Assembly (NCBI GenBank): GCA_026874595.1
Contig: CM049314.1
Location: forward strand, 69,064,300 to 69,128,299
Direction: 5' to 3'
Length of the DNA: 64,000 nt
From: Sipunculus nudus
Lineage: Eukaryota > Annelida > Sipuncula > Golfingiida > Sipunculidae
The translations under genes were made by a program, and so were the position numbers. Under the pieces are notes generated by a model that had not been told where the DNA came from, made no database searches, and saw nothing but the letters and a program-made list of their open reading frames with translations. Positions 30,126 to 41,762 of the stretch are shown piece after piece (within the stretch, counting starts at the first letter, position 1; the number at the start of each line of letters is the position of its first letter).

Positions 30126-31019
30126 CTATTGCTGGTCCATCTGTTCACTTTTTGTGTAATGAGACAGGTCTTTACAGCGGGAAATGTAATATTCCAGCTC
30201 CTCATTTTCTCTCTGTCTTACATCTCTGATCCTTTTCTTTTGTTCTTCCGTCCTTCTTTTCAAATGCCCCTGCTGAAAACCACACAGGGAGAGTATGATG
30301 GTTCTTAAATGACGTGTGAGGTCATACAGTTTCCTGTACCCATCCACCCACAGGTATTTTGGAGTGGTTTGGTCCTGTTTAAAGATCTGCCAGCAAGCTG
30401 CCTGAAACGCTCTGAAAATGTTAGTTTTATTGGGATTGGTAAAGGTAGTAAAAATATGTCCATTTTCAAACAATTTACAAATCCCATAATAGATCATATA
30501 CCTGTCCTTTACCCCTTGGACTTCTAGCTGAGTGTTAAAAACCAACCTGTCCACGTCTTGAAAGTTTTGGTCTGAAGGCGACTGACCGAAAAGATAACTT
30601 AGTTGTTTGTCACTGGGTATGTGGAATTCTTCATAATTACACCCCGTAATAGGCTCATCAGTCCCAGGTGGAAAGGGATTTAAATACAAATTTTCAACCA
30701 CTTTCCCCGTCAACATGCAGACATAACCTGTCATGTCCCTCGCCTCTATTAACGGACATTCTCCCATGCCACAGAAGTGAAGTGTTTTATGAAAAGTGCA
30801 GTAATGACAGCTGGCTGGTTCTAACAGAGGTCTCTCTTTAGAAAACCTTTCAGGCTTTAAATAAATTAACCTTTGAACTTTCAGTAACCTACATTTGCTT
30901 TTCAAACACAAATGAGCTCCTTTAGTCCCCCAATTAGGAATAAATATTTGGCATTGAGTGATGGGGGTGGGTGGGATCATTTTCTCTTTCTCCTCCTCCA
31001 TTTTCATTTGTCTTAACAT
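30126..31019 (-). CDS. Cys/His-motif protein, 297 aa
   Basis: The ATG at 31,019 lies 1 nt past the integrase stop, so I prefer it to upstream non-ATG codons. Residues ~70-115 contain C..C..H...H.C....CP followed by GYVCMLTGKV. This Cys-rich TG pattern seems familiar from uncharacterised proteins of several large DNA viruses and Polintons; I cannot name it. A globular middle and a highly charged C-terminal helix (RRTEEQKKRIRDVRQRE) follow. Confidence 0.6.
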   Translation of the reverse strand: MLRQMKMEEEKEKMIPPTPITQCQIFIPNWGTKGAHLCLKSKCRLLKVQRLIYLKPERFSKERPLLEPASCHYCTFHKTLHFCGMGECPLIEARDMTGYVCMLTGKVVENLYLNPFPPGTDEPITGCNYEEFHIPSDKQLSYLFGQSPSDQNFQDVDRLVFNTQLEVQGVKDRYMIYYGICKLFENGHIFTTFTNPNKTNIFRAFQAACWQIFKQDQTTPKYLWVDGYRKLYDLTRHLRTIILSLCGFQQGHLKRRTEEQKKRIRDVRQRENEELEYYISRCKDLSHYTKSEQMDQQ

Positions 31020-31020
31020 T

Positions 31021-32100
31021 TTAGCCGTCACTGTCATTGTCATCGTCAGTGTGTTCAAATGGGGTGTTAACTTTTTGGAGTTGCTGTCTTACCCACTGTC
31101 CCTCTAACAATTCTTCGTCCTCAGCGTCCGCTAGGGTGTATACCACACGCGGAGTTTTAATTTCTTGATATACTCTTTTATACACACGCCTTTGCCAGCG
31201 AGGTGACACGCCCTTGGCGAAAGTTGATTTCAAAGTGGATATCAGTACATGATCACCTACTTTTAAGTACTCCAAATCTCGCGCGTTTCTAGCTCTTTCA
31301 GATTTAGAGTGGGGTGGGTACAGTCGTTCCCATAGCAACGTCTCATATTTCGGGACGTCGGTCATCACTTTAGCAGGGGGCATTTTGATGGACCTGTGGA
31401 ATTTGTGGTTGTAAGCATGCACCAGGTTGGGTAGAATGCCTATCCATTTCCTAGTGTTCCTGACAGTAAAAAACCTCCACAACATCTCTTTTAAAGTTCG
31501 GTTAAACCTTTCAACTAGTGCAGCTTTGATCTCGTCTTCTTTAGACTGAAACAGCTGAAATTTATATTTTTTCGCCAGGTCCCTCACGTGTTTGTTCAGG
31601 AACTCTTTCCCTTTATCTGTTTGCAAGTAATACTTTGGGTGTCGTCCAGATTTCTTAAAAATGTCCTCTAAAGCTGCTGCCACTTCTGTCCCTTCCTTCT
31701 TTTTTATAGGTCTGGCGAATGCGTACCTGGACATGACGTCAATTACTGTCAGTATCATCCTGTAAGGTTTGTTGTCTTTGATGATGGTGGGATTACGACT
31801 CATGTCCGCCAAGTCAGCCTGCCATTGATGATCCACCCCGCTCACCACAGTTTTCATACGTTTGAATTTACCTTGTTTATGCGGGGCTGGGACCAACAGT
31901 GTATGCGCCTCTTCATCCAATAGAAAACGGGTGGCTTTTTTCATTCGAGTTTTAGTATCCCCTTCAAATGTCTGTGCCAGATTTTTTAAAATAAGTTTTT
32001 TATTACCCCCAAAAGCTGTGTCGGGGTGAAGGTTAGTATTGTAGAGTATAGCTCTACGTGCATCCAGTTTCTTAGGTTCACCCTTTTCTCTGGTATTCAT
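31021..32100 (-). CDS. Retroviral-type DDE integrase, 359 aa
   Basis: ATG at 32,100. The RVE catalytic triad is complete: Asp96 (WQADLADM), Asp162 (LQTDKGKEF) and Glu197 (ALVERFNRTLKE), with the D-35-E spacing. A C-terminal SH3-like DNA-binding segment follows (YLKVGDHVLIS...WQRRVYKRVY) and an acidic tail. It catalyses insertion of the linear element with 6-bp duplications, as seen at the ends here. No clear chromodomain. It starts 2 nt past the preceding gene's stop, typical of the tight packing of this arm. Confidence 0.92.
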   Translation of the reverse strand: MNTREKGEPKKLDARRAILYNTNLHPDTAFGGNKKLILKNLAQTFEGDTKTRMKKATRFLLDEEAHTLLVPAPHKQGKFKRMKTVVSGVDHQWQADLADMSRNPTIIKDNKPYRMILTVIDVMSRYAFARPIKKKEGTEVAAALEDIFKKSGRHPKYYLQTDKGKEFLNKHVRDLAKKYKFQLFQSKEDEIKAALVERFNRTLKEMLWRFFTVRNTRKWIGILPNLVHAYNHKFHRSIKMPPAKVMTDVPKYETLLWERLYPPHSKSERARNARDLEYLKVGDHVLISTLKSTFAKGVSPRWQRRVYKRVYQEIKTPRVVYTLADAEDEELLEGQWVRQQLQKVNTPFEHTDDDNDSDG

Positions 32101-32102
32101 CT

Positions 32103-32768
32103 TCAATCCGTTTCAATAGAACCCATATCAATGTTGTATACGGATGGTGCATCAGGTTTAGGTTTCATCATAGGTTTTTGCCTTTCTACTTTCTTTCCAT
32201 CATCACCCAATTGATCGAAATTAGTACGGACTCCAGCTTCCTTCCTAATTTGCGTGATTGTGCGAGTGTGTGGTCTTTGAGTGGAATGGGTTGGTGTCGC
32301 GGTTGCATCTTTTATACGATCATTAAGTCTTGTTATCCTTCGATTAAGTTCAACCGCAGGAGACTCTGTAGTGGTTGGTGTTGTTTCGTACCCTGATTCA
32401 GATGTACCACTAGTACCAGGAGTGGAACTGAGCACTGGCACGATGGGGAAAGGAACATTTTGGGGTGGAGGGGGCGCACTAGCAACACTACTAGTTTTTG
32501 CTATGGCGGGCGGGGCTTGGGTGGGGTTGGTGTGTTTCCATATGTCGTACAGATGTTGGTTTTCAGACATCAGATTCAGCAGAGCCGCAGACAGGTACGG
32601 GTCATTAGGATTTCGGTTGAGTTTTTGTTTAAGGTGACCGATTTCCAGATCAGTTTTGTTTATAGCTCTAACAGTAGGGTCCGCTGGCGCCTGACTTTCT
32701 TGAAGTTTATTCAGCACTAGCCCCAGCTTCTCCAGCAGGTGTCCCCCCAATACCACTTTCTTGCTCAT
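32103..32768 (-). CDS. Proline/threonine-rich Polinton protein, 221 aa
   Basis: ATG at 32,768 starts a helical N-terminal half (HLLEKLGLVLNKLQES, IGHLKQKLNRNPNDPYL), then a Pro/Ser/Thr-rich linker (~95-150) and a basic C-terminal third. It lies between the integrase and a small basic gene. Not recognised. Confidence 0.55.
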   Translation of the reverse strand: MSKKVVLGGHLLEKLGLVLNKLQESQAPADPTVRAINKTDLEIGHLKQKLNRNPNDPYLSAALLNLMSENQHLYDIWKHTNPTQAPPAIAKTSSVASAPPPPQNVPFPIVPVLSSTPGTSGTSESGYETTPTTTESPAVELNRRITRLNDRIKDATATPTHSTQRPHTRTITQIRKEAGVRTNFDQLGDDGKKVERQKPMMKPKPDAPSVYNIDMGSIETD

Positions 32769-32790
32769 TTTTACCTGACACACCTTCCTT

Positions 32791-33126
32791 CTAATGATCC
32801 ACAACCGGACAATTCAAGGCACTGATTATGAGCTTAGTGATCTGTTTACCCAGAGAACCCCCAAATTTCTGTATGTATTTACCCCTTTTAGCTCTAGACC
32901 TGCTCCTAGCAATTTGTTTTAGCAAGCTCTTTCGTTTTCTCAGTCCTTGGTAAGCTGACCTGTGAAGGTCAAAGTTCCCTTTGACGATCTGTTGTGCTAC
33001 GTCTCCTATGAACTGAGACACCTTAGAATGTTTTTTCAATAGATTCCTTGCTTTACCTTTACTCGCGTTTTCCAATTGTTGTAGATAAGGCAGATAAGCT
33101 TTACCTGCTTTTTCAAAGCTAGCCAT
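32791..33126 (-). CDS. Small basic conserved Polinton-type protein, 111 aa
   Basis: ATG at 33,126. The pattern KGNFDL followed by a run of basic residues (GLRKRKSLLKQIA, SRAKRGKYIQKFGG) and a hydrophobic end matches a small protein that recurs in many adintovirus/Polinton genomes; this is from memory of the pattern and the function is not known. An AATAAGT box lies about 35 bp upstream. Confidence 0.55.
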   Translation of the reverse strand: MASFEKAGKAYLPYLQQLENASKGKARNLLKKHSKVSQFIGDVAQQIVKGNFDLHRSAYQGLRKRKSLLKQIARSRSRAKRGKYIQKFGGSLGKQITKLIISALNCPVVDH

Positions 33127-33182
33127 TTCTCATCATGCCTTGTGCTTTTTAAACAGTTGAACTTATTTTAGACGGGATTAGT

Positions 33183-33932
33183 TTATTTACTTTCTTCATC
33201 ATCAAATATAACAGTGTGAGGGGGAATGCCAAACCTGATACCCCCATCGGAATGCGTGGTGGTGTCCACTATGAAACACGAGTGAGGTTTGCCCTGAATC
33301 ATTTTCAGAGCCTTTTCAAACAATTTTTTCTTTCTCATTCTCATACCCAACAACATGATCTGTTGGTAATCAGTAGGGGAATTGAATAGTATCCTGTAAT
33401 GAGCATTTCGAGCTATATCAGTAGCAGTATGTCCTTTAAAAAATAAGTTCTGACAAATGAAAATGACACTGCAGTTCATGTGGTGAGTACCGTGAATAAA
33501 AAAGTTACTGATAGTGTTGTTTTTTTGTACCGAAGTTTGCATATCATCAAAAATCACCAGTACCCTTTGGATTTTGTTTACCTCTTTTATAATTTTGTCT
33601 TCATTCATACCTTTAATAAAGACATGAGCTAAGTTTTCATCTTTCATTTTACCATACAAATCTTGCTGTTGTTGGTACACAATTACCACTTTTTCGGGAG
33701 GGGGTTCAATAATTTTATTTTTTAGTATCTCATACACAGCTACACTCTTACCTGACTGGGAAGGACCTGCAACAATCATGTTAAAGGGATGTTTAAACTT
33801 AAACTTATCTTCCTTTCCATCTTGTATCATATCTTTCAACAGTCCAACAAACACATCTAACAACTCTTTATCTTTACATTTTTTCACCATTTCCACCACT
33901 TTATCTGGATCTAGCTTCTCCAACTCATCCAT
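33183..33932 (-). CDS. Genome-packaging ATPase (A32/FtsK-HerA type), 249 aa
   Basis: ATG at 33,932. Walker A GPSQSGKS at about residues 56-63 and Walker B VIFDD at about 126-130, with a polar Gln/Asn-rich sensor region (VIFICQNLFF) after it. Length and order fit virion packaging ATPases of Polintons, adintoviruses and virophages, which pump the genome into the capsid. The frame is intact. Confidence 0.88.
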   Translation of the reverse strand: MDELEKLDPDKVVEMVKKCKDKELLDVFVGLLKDMIQDGKEDKFKFKHPFNMIVAGPSQSGKSVAVYEILKNKIIEPPPEKVVIVYQQQQDLYGKMKDENLAHVFIKGMNEDKIIKEVNKIQRVLVIFDDMQTSVQKNNTISNFFIHGTHHMNCSVIFICQNLFFKGHTATDIARNAHYRILFNSPTDYQQIMLLGMRMRKKKLFEKALKMIQGKPHSCFIVDTTTHSDGGIRFGIPPHTVIFDDEESK

Positions 33933-33993
33933 GTTGCAAGAAGATATCAAGTCAAATTTCAAATGAATAATGCTTTAATTTAAACATGATTTG

Positions 33994-34390
33994 ATTTTAT
34001 ATACAAAACAGTATGAAAATAAAGTAAAATATCAACATACATGATCATATTATAATATACACCCATCAGAATATTCAGTAGATATCCCCCCTCTCACACC
34101 TTCAGGATCCAGCTGTTCTGCCCCCACCAATCCCAGTTCCCTTCTAATTTCGTTGTCTATATTTTCTTTTTGTTTTTCTTTCAATTCTTTCATTTTATAT
34201 ACAATACAGTATGAAATAAAGTAAAATATCAACATACATGATCATATTATAATATACACCCATCAGAATATTCAGTAGATATCCCCCCTCTCACACCTTC
34301 AGGATCCAGCTGTTCTGCCCCTATCAATCCCAGTTCCCTTCTAATTTCGTTGTCTATATTTTCTTTTTGTCTTTCTTTCAATTCTTTCAT
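33994..34390 (-). repeat. ~198-bp tandem duplication of the polB 3' end
   Basis: The last ~48 codons of polB plus its 3' flank (34,194-34,390) are repeated almost perfectly at 33,994-34,193. The extra copy has a free open frame but no role; the few differences suggest a recent duplication. Confidence 0.9.
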
Positions 34391-37300
34391 TTTCTTTTCC
34401 CATCTTATTTGTTTCCCTTCTGGTATTATATCATGTTTCGGGGTGTATGGTGAAAACGTGGTAGGGATGGGTATGGTGTGAATTCCATCAGGCAATACCT
34501 GTCGTTTATGATAAACATACGAACAAGCTCTTTTTTTCTGTTTGTACGTGACCATGTCGGTCTTGTGTCTCTTTATACCAAAATTGTACTCATGGTGTGA
34601 GTCTGTGGTGTCCAGAGTGGACTTCATTTTATCAAAGGCATCGCGTACCAGGTGTTTGTTGATACCTTTCATCGCAGTTTTTTCCGTTTGGTCCAAAAGC
34701 CTCATGGCATAAGTTTTGGAAGCGAGGCACACCATACCTGTCCCTACCTGTTCCAATTTGAACAATCCAGGTGTTTTTTGATCGTTCATAAAGTGATTTT
34801 CACAGCACTGTCTCGGAAAAAAGTGTACATTGAAGTCGGGCTCCCAATCATCATAGCACTGACCCCAGATGATGCTGTGAAAATGCACCTGTTCATGTTC
34901 TTTAACCCAGTCCAGCCAGGGATGCCATGTTTGTAAGATGGAGTTCCATTTTTCAATGTTGTTTTTGTCCTGGTGGAGTAAGTCGATGAAGTCTTTGTCC
35001 AGGGGGAAAGATGTGGCAAAATACAGAGAGTCTGTGTCCATTTCAAGAAGTTCAAAGTCAGTCCGGTCCAGGAAACGGTCTAAGCAGTCATAGTAAAGTT
35101 GTAACATTCTTAATTTTGCTGTTTGTAATATAAAAAATCCAATCTGTTTTGGGATGTCAAACGAAATAACATCTTTGACGCATTCGATTTCATACAGGTC
35201 ATTTGCGACCTTGCTGGTCCGGCGCCATTTAGGCAGATTATGCACGGCTTTGGCATGCTCTCCTCCCGAAAACATAACATCCCTGTGGTTTCTCTTATTC
35301 ATTAAAAAAGACCCGTAGGCCGAATTCATAGTTAGTTTGCATTTGTTTGCTTTTGGTTTGAGAGAAGGGTCAAAGGAAGCTGCCCGTCGCTGTTTGACGG
35401 TGTCCTGGACGAATTTGTTTAAAGGTTTGCCAGGAACCCACTCGACAGCTTGAAAGACGGTGGTCACTCGGATACCTTTTTCCATCAGGTATTGTAGGTA
35501 AGTGGAACTTAATACTAATTTCTGGACGCTCATTGCCCCTACCAGAGTTTTCTTAGGATTTTGGTCCAACTTATTGGTTAAGATGTGGTCACGCATGTGG
35601 TTACCGACGTCAGCTAAGGTAACTTCAGTTGTAATAAAAAATGGAGACATCTCCTTAAAATGTTCATATTTATCAGGTGGTACATGTGCTGCCACTTCTA
35701 TCAATCCGAAAAAATTTCCTTCTTTTATTAGTTCCAAAATCTGGGAGCCTGTAAGACCTACTTCTTTCTTGTGTTTCTGGTACCACCCGTACCCGGGAGG
35801 AACTGAATCAAAGTAATTAATCCGTTTAGGTCGTTCACACTCCCAGATTTCTATGAACTGATAAGGTGAATACACCTTGAGCATCTTTGACCGCATGCAA
35901 TGGCGCTCATACTTAGCTCTAGCTTCAGGTGTCCCACGTTGACTATTTTTTTCACAGTCATGCCCGTGGAAATAACACCCGTTGAGCTCATAGATCCGAC
36001 TGTCTTCGTGGTCAATGGCGTCAACGTGGAAAGGACCGATCCTAGCCTCCTTCCCCGTGTTAAAGGCGTGTTGCAAGTTTCGGTTGGTTTTTGACATTTC
36101 CAACAACACGTCCCTTTGCCACCGGGAATAACTCGAATGGGCATGACGGGGGACCAATACCCTTTCGTTAGAGGCGATCTGCTCATTGACTTCTTGCCTG
36201 ATTTCATTTTGATGTCTAACCTCCATTTTACCTACAATGTCCCCTGTGACACCCGTGTCAGGTAGTTCCTTTAATTCCCCACCTTCGGGTTTATCATCAG
36301 GGTTCAGGTGAGATTCACACGACCAGTAGACTGGTGAACCCGTCGGTATATCACAGGTCATGGCATAGGGATACAGGGAGTTGGCATCAAACCCCAACAC
36401 TGTTTCACATGTTTTCCCAGTATCGCTCCTGAGTTTTGTTTCGCCTTTCAGGGCCAGTCTCGTAAAAATGATGGACGGACCCCCGACCAAATTTCGTTCC
36501 AGCATGGCTTCTATGTGGGATTCTTTGTCAGTGTTTAAACTGAATCCCATGAAGCCTTTAGATTTGATCGCTTCCCGAAACATCAGTTGTCTTGCCAATC
36601 CGGGTAAACTGACAGCGGCTTTTAGACAATCAATCTTGTCCACCTCGTGATAATGCGTCATCCATTTTTCCACCGCTTCCACGAATGGTTTTACGTCTAA
36701 CTCATTATAATATTTCAAGAAATCTTTGAATGTTTTCATCTCTTTATCAACCCAAACATTCAAACATTTCTGATAGTTGTTCTTAATTTCCTCCTCAGTG
36801 TTCCCCAAAGTGTTTTTGTTTTTGATGCTTGAATAAAACGCCTCTGGGGGAGGGAGGGAGGTGGCATGGAGCTTTTCGTACGAGTCAAACCACTCGTATG
36901 AGAAAAAGAATTTCTCCAAGGCGACTTTTTCGGATTTCATGAACATGTCGAGGCTTGTGGCGGGAGCACAGAATTTGTGAATATCCACAAACCTCAACAT
37001 GCTGCATATCCCTAACATTGTAATCCCCGACCCCTGCTTAATGACGCACAAAGGCTGTCTTTCAAAGTCCCGTTTCAATTCGTTCCCGTCTTCGTCCTTG
37101 TCTCTTTTTTGTGGTTGTGGCATCCCATGTAACATGTCGTCCACGTCTTGTTCAAATTCCCCGTTTTCGTCGATTGTCATTTCTGGTTGTTCGTCAAACA
37201 GCAGGTCAAACAAGGGGTTCTCAAAATACATATCGTTCAATTTATTCATTTTGTCCACGAGGTAAGGCTTAATTAGATTCAGGTCATATTTAGAAGAGTT

Positions 37301-39762
37301 AAACCCCACAATAGGAAGTTGAAACATGTAATTTGAAAAATGACAGATGACTTTTTCGAAATGTTTCATCATATCTTCGTCCCAGTTTTTCCACCGCTGT
37401 TCTTTTTGTTTTTGCATTTCTGCTTTCAAGTTAGCGTTAATATCCACCAGTGTATTGATTTCATCAGCAAAGTGAACCATTTGGTATTGCTGATTGATTT
37501 TAAAAAGTTTAATGGTATATCTGAACATGTTTTTGATCAGCTGCGTGGGGTCATCGTCACAAAAAAATTTCGTCTGTTGTCGGTTGATGTTGGACGAAAC
37601 GGCAACAGAAACGGGGATATGTTTGGACAAGATTTCCGTGCGGTCCGTGGAAGGAATGTCAGTTTCCTTGAGCAAGATCGATTCAAAGTCAAAAACGACA
37701 AAAGGTTTATAAAACCTTTTGGTTTTAGGTACTTTGACCCCAAGGCTGGCTAGTTCATCGAACATGTTCATGGGCTGGACATACTGACCCCCGACGAACG
37801 AATTTTTCGGGAACATTCCCCCGTCACATATTTTTTTCATGCTTATGCAAGTAATCAGCTCTTTTAAAATCTCTACCGCACTGTATGCAGTGATATGTCC
37901 CGGAATACAACCCAAAATTTTTTATGTAGGACAAATGACCAGAGGTCATCCGCACATCCCCGTCCATCATTACATTAGATTGTGTGGGTTCTGGACAGGT
38001 CAAATCTAAATACATCGTCTGCGAGAATTCGTCACACGTTTTGTAAACGTGTACGACTTTTTCCTCAGGTTCGAGGTGTTTTTTCTTTTTTTTTAACCTG
38101 TTCGTCAGAGTTTTCAGTAGGCATAAGGAGGATTTTGGTGTAGATGTTAATATTGATCCCAAAAAACCTCTCCAGCTCTAACATTTCTTCCATCTCAACC
38201 CCCGGAAAATCTATTAGGGATTCTTTCTTTTGAGTTCCAGACCAATCTGGGCGACAATCAGGGATTTTCTGGGTGACGGGTCGGACCATCAAATGATCAC
38301 CTTTGACCCCTACATCCCTGTTAATCCACCAGAGGGCCAGTTGGCGGGCAGATTTTGTAAAATCTTTTTTGTTTTTTGGGCAACTGTTTCTGTGATATGT
38401 CAAACAACGGAAGAAACAGAGATGGTCTTTGTATTTTTGGTAGTCTAGCAGGAATGACTTTACACTTTTACTCTGTTTGATGTGTGCAGGAAGTTGCGGG
38501 TTCGTCCAATGCCCCATAGTGTGTTCGGTCAGGGCTACATAATACCTTACGTTGGTCGGGCACACTAAAATCCAGTCCGTGTCAGGTCGGTCTCTTTCTA
38601 ACATGAATTTCAAATCATTTGATAAAAACTGTTCGGCTATTTTTGTTATGTCTTTGCGGGAATTGACTTTACATGGCATTTCCTGACCTACCCCGTCTTG
38701 TAACAGACGGGTGTTATGTTCTGGATTGAAGAACATGTACTCACCCGTTTTCTTGTTCAATAGGATCCTGCCCACCCCTACTTGAATTTTAAATTTTTTT
38801 GGCACATTGTCCACAATAAAGTTTAATTGTTCCACCAATTTTTCTCTGTCCATCTCCTCGTCAGCCTGCAGACCAAAATTGAAAGAATACTCCGGGCGGG
38901 ATTCGTCATTGGCGTAAGAATGTAAATGTGACTGTTCGTTTATGAGATTCCGGAATATTGACCTTTTATGTTGCTCCACAAATTCTTCTAATTGGTGCAG
39001 TCCCATATGCGAATACGTGTGCACATATCCTTCTACTTTACGAGCAAAACTCCTGTTGCATGTATGACAGGTAAAATCTGTTTTGTCCGGTTTCACTAAC
39101 ACATAGTCCTCAATTTTGAGTTGATGTGACGTTTTCTGGTATTTGTTTTGTTTATAGGTTTCCTGTGAGGGAGGATTTTTTCTTTTACCCCCACCTTTGG
39201 TGACCGGCTTTGGTTCAGGCGCGTGTTGGCTTTCGAACCGAATTCTGCGTATATGTTTATCACAAAGTTCACAAGCTTGTAAATTCACCTCTTCCCCGAT
39301 ATACCCTTCCGTTTGCAGTCTTTTGATCAAGGGGTGGGGTACCCTATGGGCTTGCACCCAATGATGTACCAGATATTCTTTTTTCTGGAATGCCGCTGTC
39401 GCACACATATGACATTTGTTGTTCTTAAAATGTTGAAGTGCACGAGTGTTCATGACTAAACACGCTCCGAATTGTAACGAGGAACTAGACATTTCATGCT
39501 GTCTCATCAAATGTTGTCTGTAGAAGGCATATTGTATCCGCGTTTCACAACAGTGACATTTAATCAACTTATGCGACACCTTCCTAATGGTCAAGGGGTC
39601 CGTTGTTACATCCGGACCGCGCATGATAACTCCACAACAGTGTCTTCTGTTAGGGGTGGTCAACTCGCACTCATGTTTTTGTTTCGAGTAGGTTTCTGTG
39701 AAGGTTACTCCACATTTCTCACAGAAACCGTATTTCTTTCTGTAGGTGCCACTTCCCCTCAT
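34247..39762 (-). CDS. polB: Protein-primed family B DNA polymerase (pPolB), two frame breaks
   Basis: One gene of ~1,830 codons read in three frames. ATG at 39,762 opens a 565-codon frame that ends at 38,065; a second frame takes over (to 37,824); the third runs to the stop at 34,247. The changes coincide with A9 and A7 runs (minus strand) near 38,085-38,095 and 37,831-37,837. The N-terminal third has at least four CxxC zinc fingers (14-17 CEKC, CHCC, CHMC, CELC, CHTC) and a CFFRCL-type motif. The exonuclease motif FDFES is at 37,682-37,690, polymerase motif A (FDANSLYP) at ~36,388, B (NSAYGS) at ~35,325 and C (DTDS) at ~35,035. An inserted NGCYFHGHDC motif, of a kind I recall from other Polinton polymerases, is near 35,970. 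It replicates linear DNA from a protein primer. Confidence 0.9.
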
Positions 39763-39774
39763 CGTTTTACAATT

Positions 39775-41480
39775 ATGCCCGCACGCTTACACACATCTGA
39801 TATGCTCCGTTGCCAGTGACACAACTGAAATTGTTCTTAACACTGATAACCGGACATAACCTGTGTATGTAACGGGTAGCTATTTCAAACAATGCAAGTA
39901 CTTCCTGACCTTTATCTATACAAACAAACCACCGGGGGCTCATGACAAGGATGTGTTATGGTTCATAAACTGGGACACCCACATAAATAGACTGTGACCC
40001 AGGATATAATCAATAAATGCTGTATGTAACGGGTAGCTATTTCAAACAATGCAAGTACTTCCTGACCTTTATCTATACAAACAAACCACCGGGGCTCGTG
40101 ACAAGAATGTGTTATGGTTCATAAACTGGGTCACCCACATAAACAGACTGTCCGCACGCTTACACACATCTGATATGCTCCGTTGCCAGTGACACAACTG
40201 AAATTGTTCTTAACACTGATAACCGGACATAACCTGTGTATGTAACGGGTAGCTATTTCAAACAATGCAAGTACTTCCTGACCTTTATCTATACAAACAA
40301 ACCACCGGGGCTCGTGACAAGAATGTGTTATGGTTCATAAACTGGGTCACCCACATAAACAGACTGTCCGCACGCTTACACACATCTGATATGCTCCGTT
40401 GCCAGTGACACAACTGAAATTGTTCTTAACATTGATAACCGGACAAAACCTGTGTATGTAACGGGTAGCTATTTCAAACAATGCAAGTACTTCCTGACCT
40501 TTATCTATACAAACAAACCACCGGGGCTTATGACAAGGATGTGTTTTGGTTCATAAACTGGGACACCAATATAAACAAAATGTACCCCAGGATGTTATCA
40601 ATAAATGCTGTATGTAACGGGCAGCTATTTCAAACAATGCAAGTACTTCCTGACCTTTACCTATACAAACAAACCACCGGGGCTCGTGACAAGAATGTGT
40701 TATGGTTCATAAACTGGGTCACCCACATAAACAGACTGTCCGCACGCTTACACACATCTGATATGCTCCGTTGCCAGTGACACAACTGAAATTGTTCTTA
40801 ACATTGATAACCGGACATAACCTGTGTATGTAACGGGTAGCTATTTCAAACAATGCAAGTACTTCCTGACCTTTATCTATACAAACAAACCACCGGGGCT
40901 TATGACAAGGATGTGTTATGGTTCATAAACTGGGACACCAATATAAACAAAATGTACCCCAGGATGTTATCAATAAATGCTGTATGTAACGGGCAGCTAT
41001 TTCAAACAATGCAAGTACTTCCTGACCTTTATCTATACAAACAAACCACCGGGGCTCGTGACAAGAATGTGTTATGGTTCATAAACTGGGTCACCCACAT
41101 AAACAGACTGTCCGCACGCTTACACACATCTGATATGCTCTGTTGCCAGTGACACAACTGAAATTGTTCTTAACATTGATAACCGGACATAACCTGTGTA
41201 TGTAACGGGTAGCTATTTCAAACAATGCAAGTACTTCCTGACCTTTATCTATACAAACAAACCACCGGGGCTTATGACAAGGATGTGTTATGGTTCATAA
41301 ACTGGGACACCAATATAAACAAAATGTACCCAAGGATGTTATCAATAAATGCTGTATGTAACGGGCAGCTATTTCAAACAATGCAAGTACTTCCTGACCT
41401 TTATCTATACAAACAAACCACCGGGGGCTTATGACAAGGATCTGTTATGGTTCATAAACTGGGACACCCACACAAACAAA
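39775..41480. repeat. Higher-order tandem array upstream of polB (155/217 bp, 372-bp unit)
   Basis: Nine copies of GCTATTTCAAACAATGCAAG at ~39,876, 40,030, 40,248, 40,465, 40,620, 40,837, 40,992, 41,209 and 41,365. Spacing is mostly alternating 155 and 217 bp, giving a 372-bp higher-order unit. Five copies contain CGCACGCTTACACACATCTG, which also forms the first ~45 bp upstream of the polB ATG. A 99-codon plus-strand frame recurs in each unit but ends at stops, so it is likely not coding. Confidence 0.9.
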
Positions 41481-41639
41481 CCATACACAGGATGTATTCT
41501 CTATCATAACCCATTTAGACAGACAATCATCTCTTACCCAGTCTCCGTTCAACTTGATTAAATTGTCAACACAGATGCAGGATGTAGCAAGGAAAGGTTT
41601 ATTGATAGCATTATCATTAATATACGGGATTGATTGGTT

Positions 41640-41762
41640 GATTGATCTTTATTAACATTGCCATACTACAAGGAGCAGCCATATAACATGCAAGGGATAT
41701 AACAAACAAGAAAACTACAGGAGTAGAACATAAAAAATAATGATAAATGTAAACCTAATATG
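41640..41762 (-). terminator. 3' end of the spliced gene
   Basis: On the minus strand AATAAAGATC (about 41,645-41,654) lies ~110 bp past the stop at 41,763 and is the likely poly(A) signal. Confidence 0.5.

Noticed and set aside
34652-37712. Several plus-strand frames of 60-137 codons opposite polB
   Set aside because: They are shadows of the polymerase on the other strand, without starts or features of their own.
40481-41152. Recurrent 99-codon plus-strand frame in the 372-bp units
   Set aside because: It repeats because the DNA repeats; each is closed by stops, lacks neighbours in phase, and overlaps polB upstream sequence.
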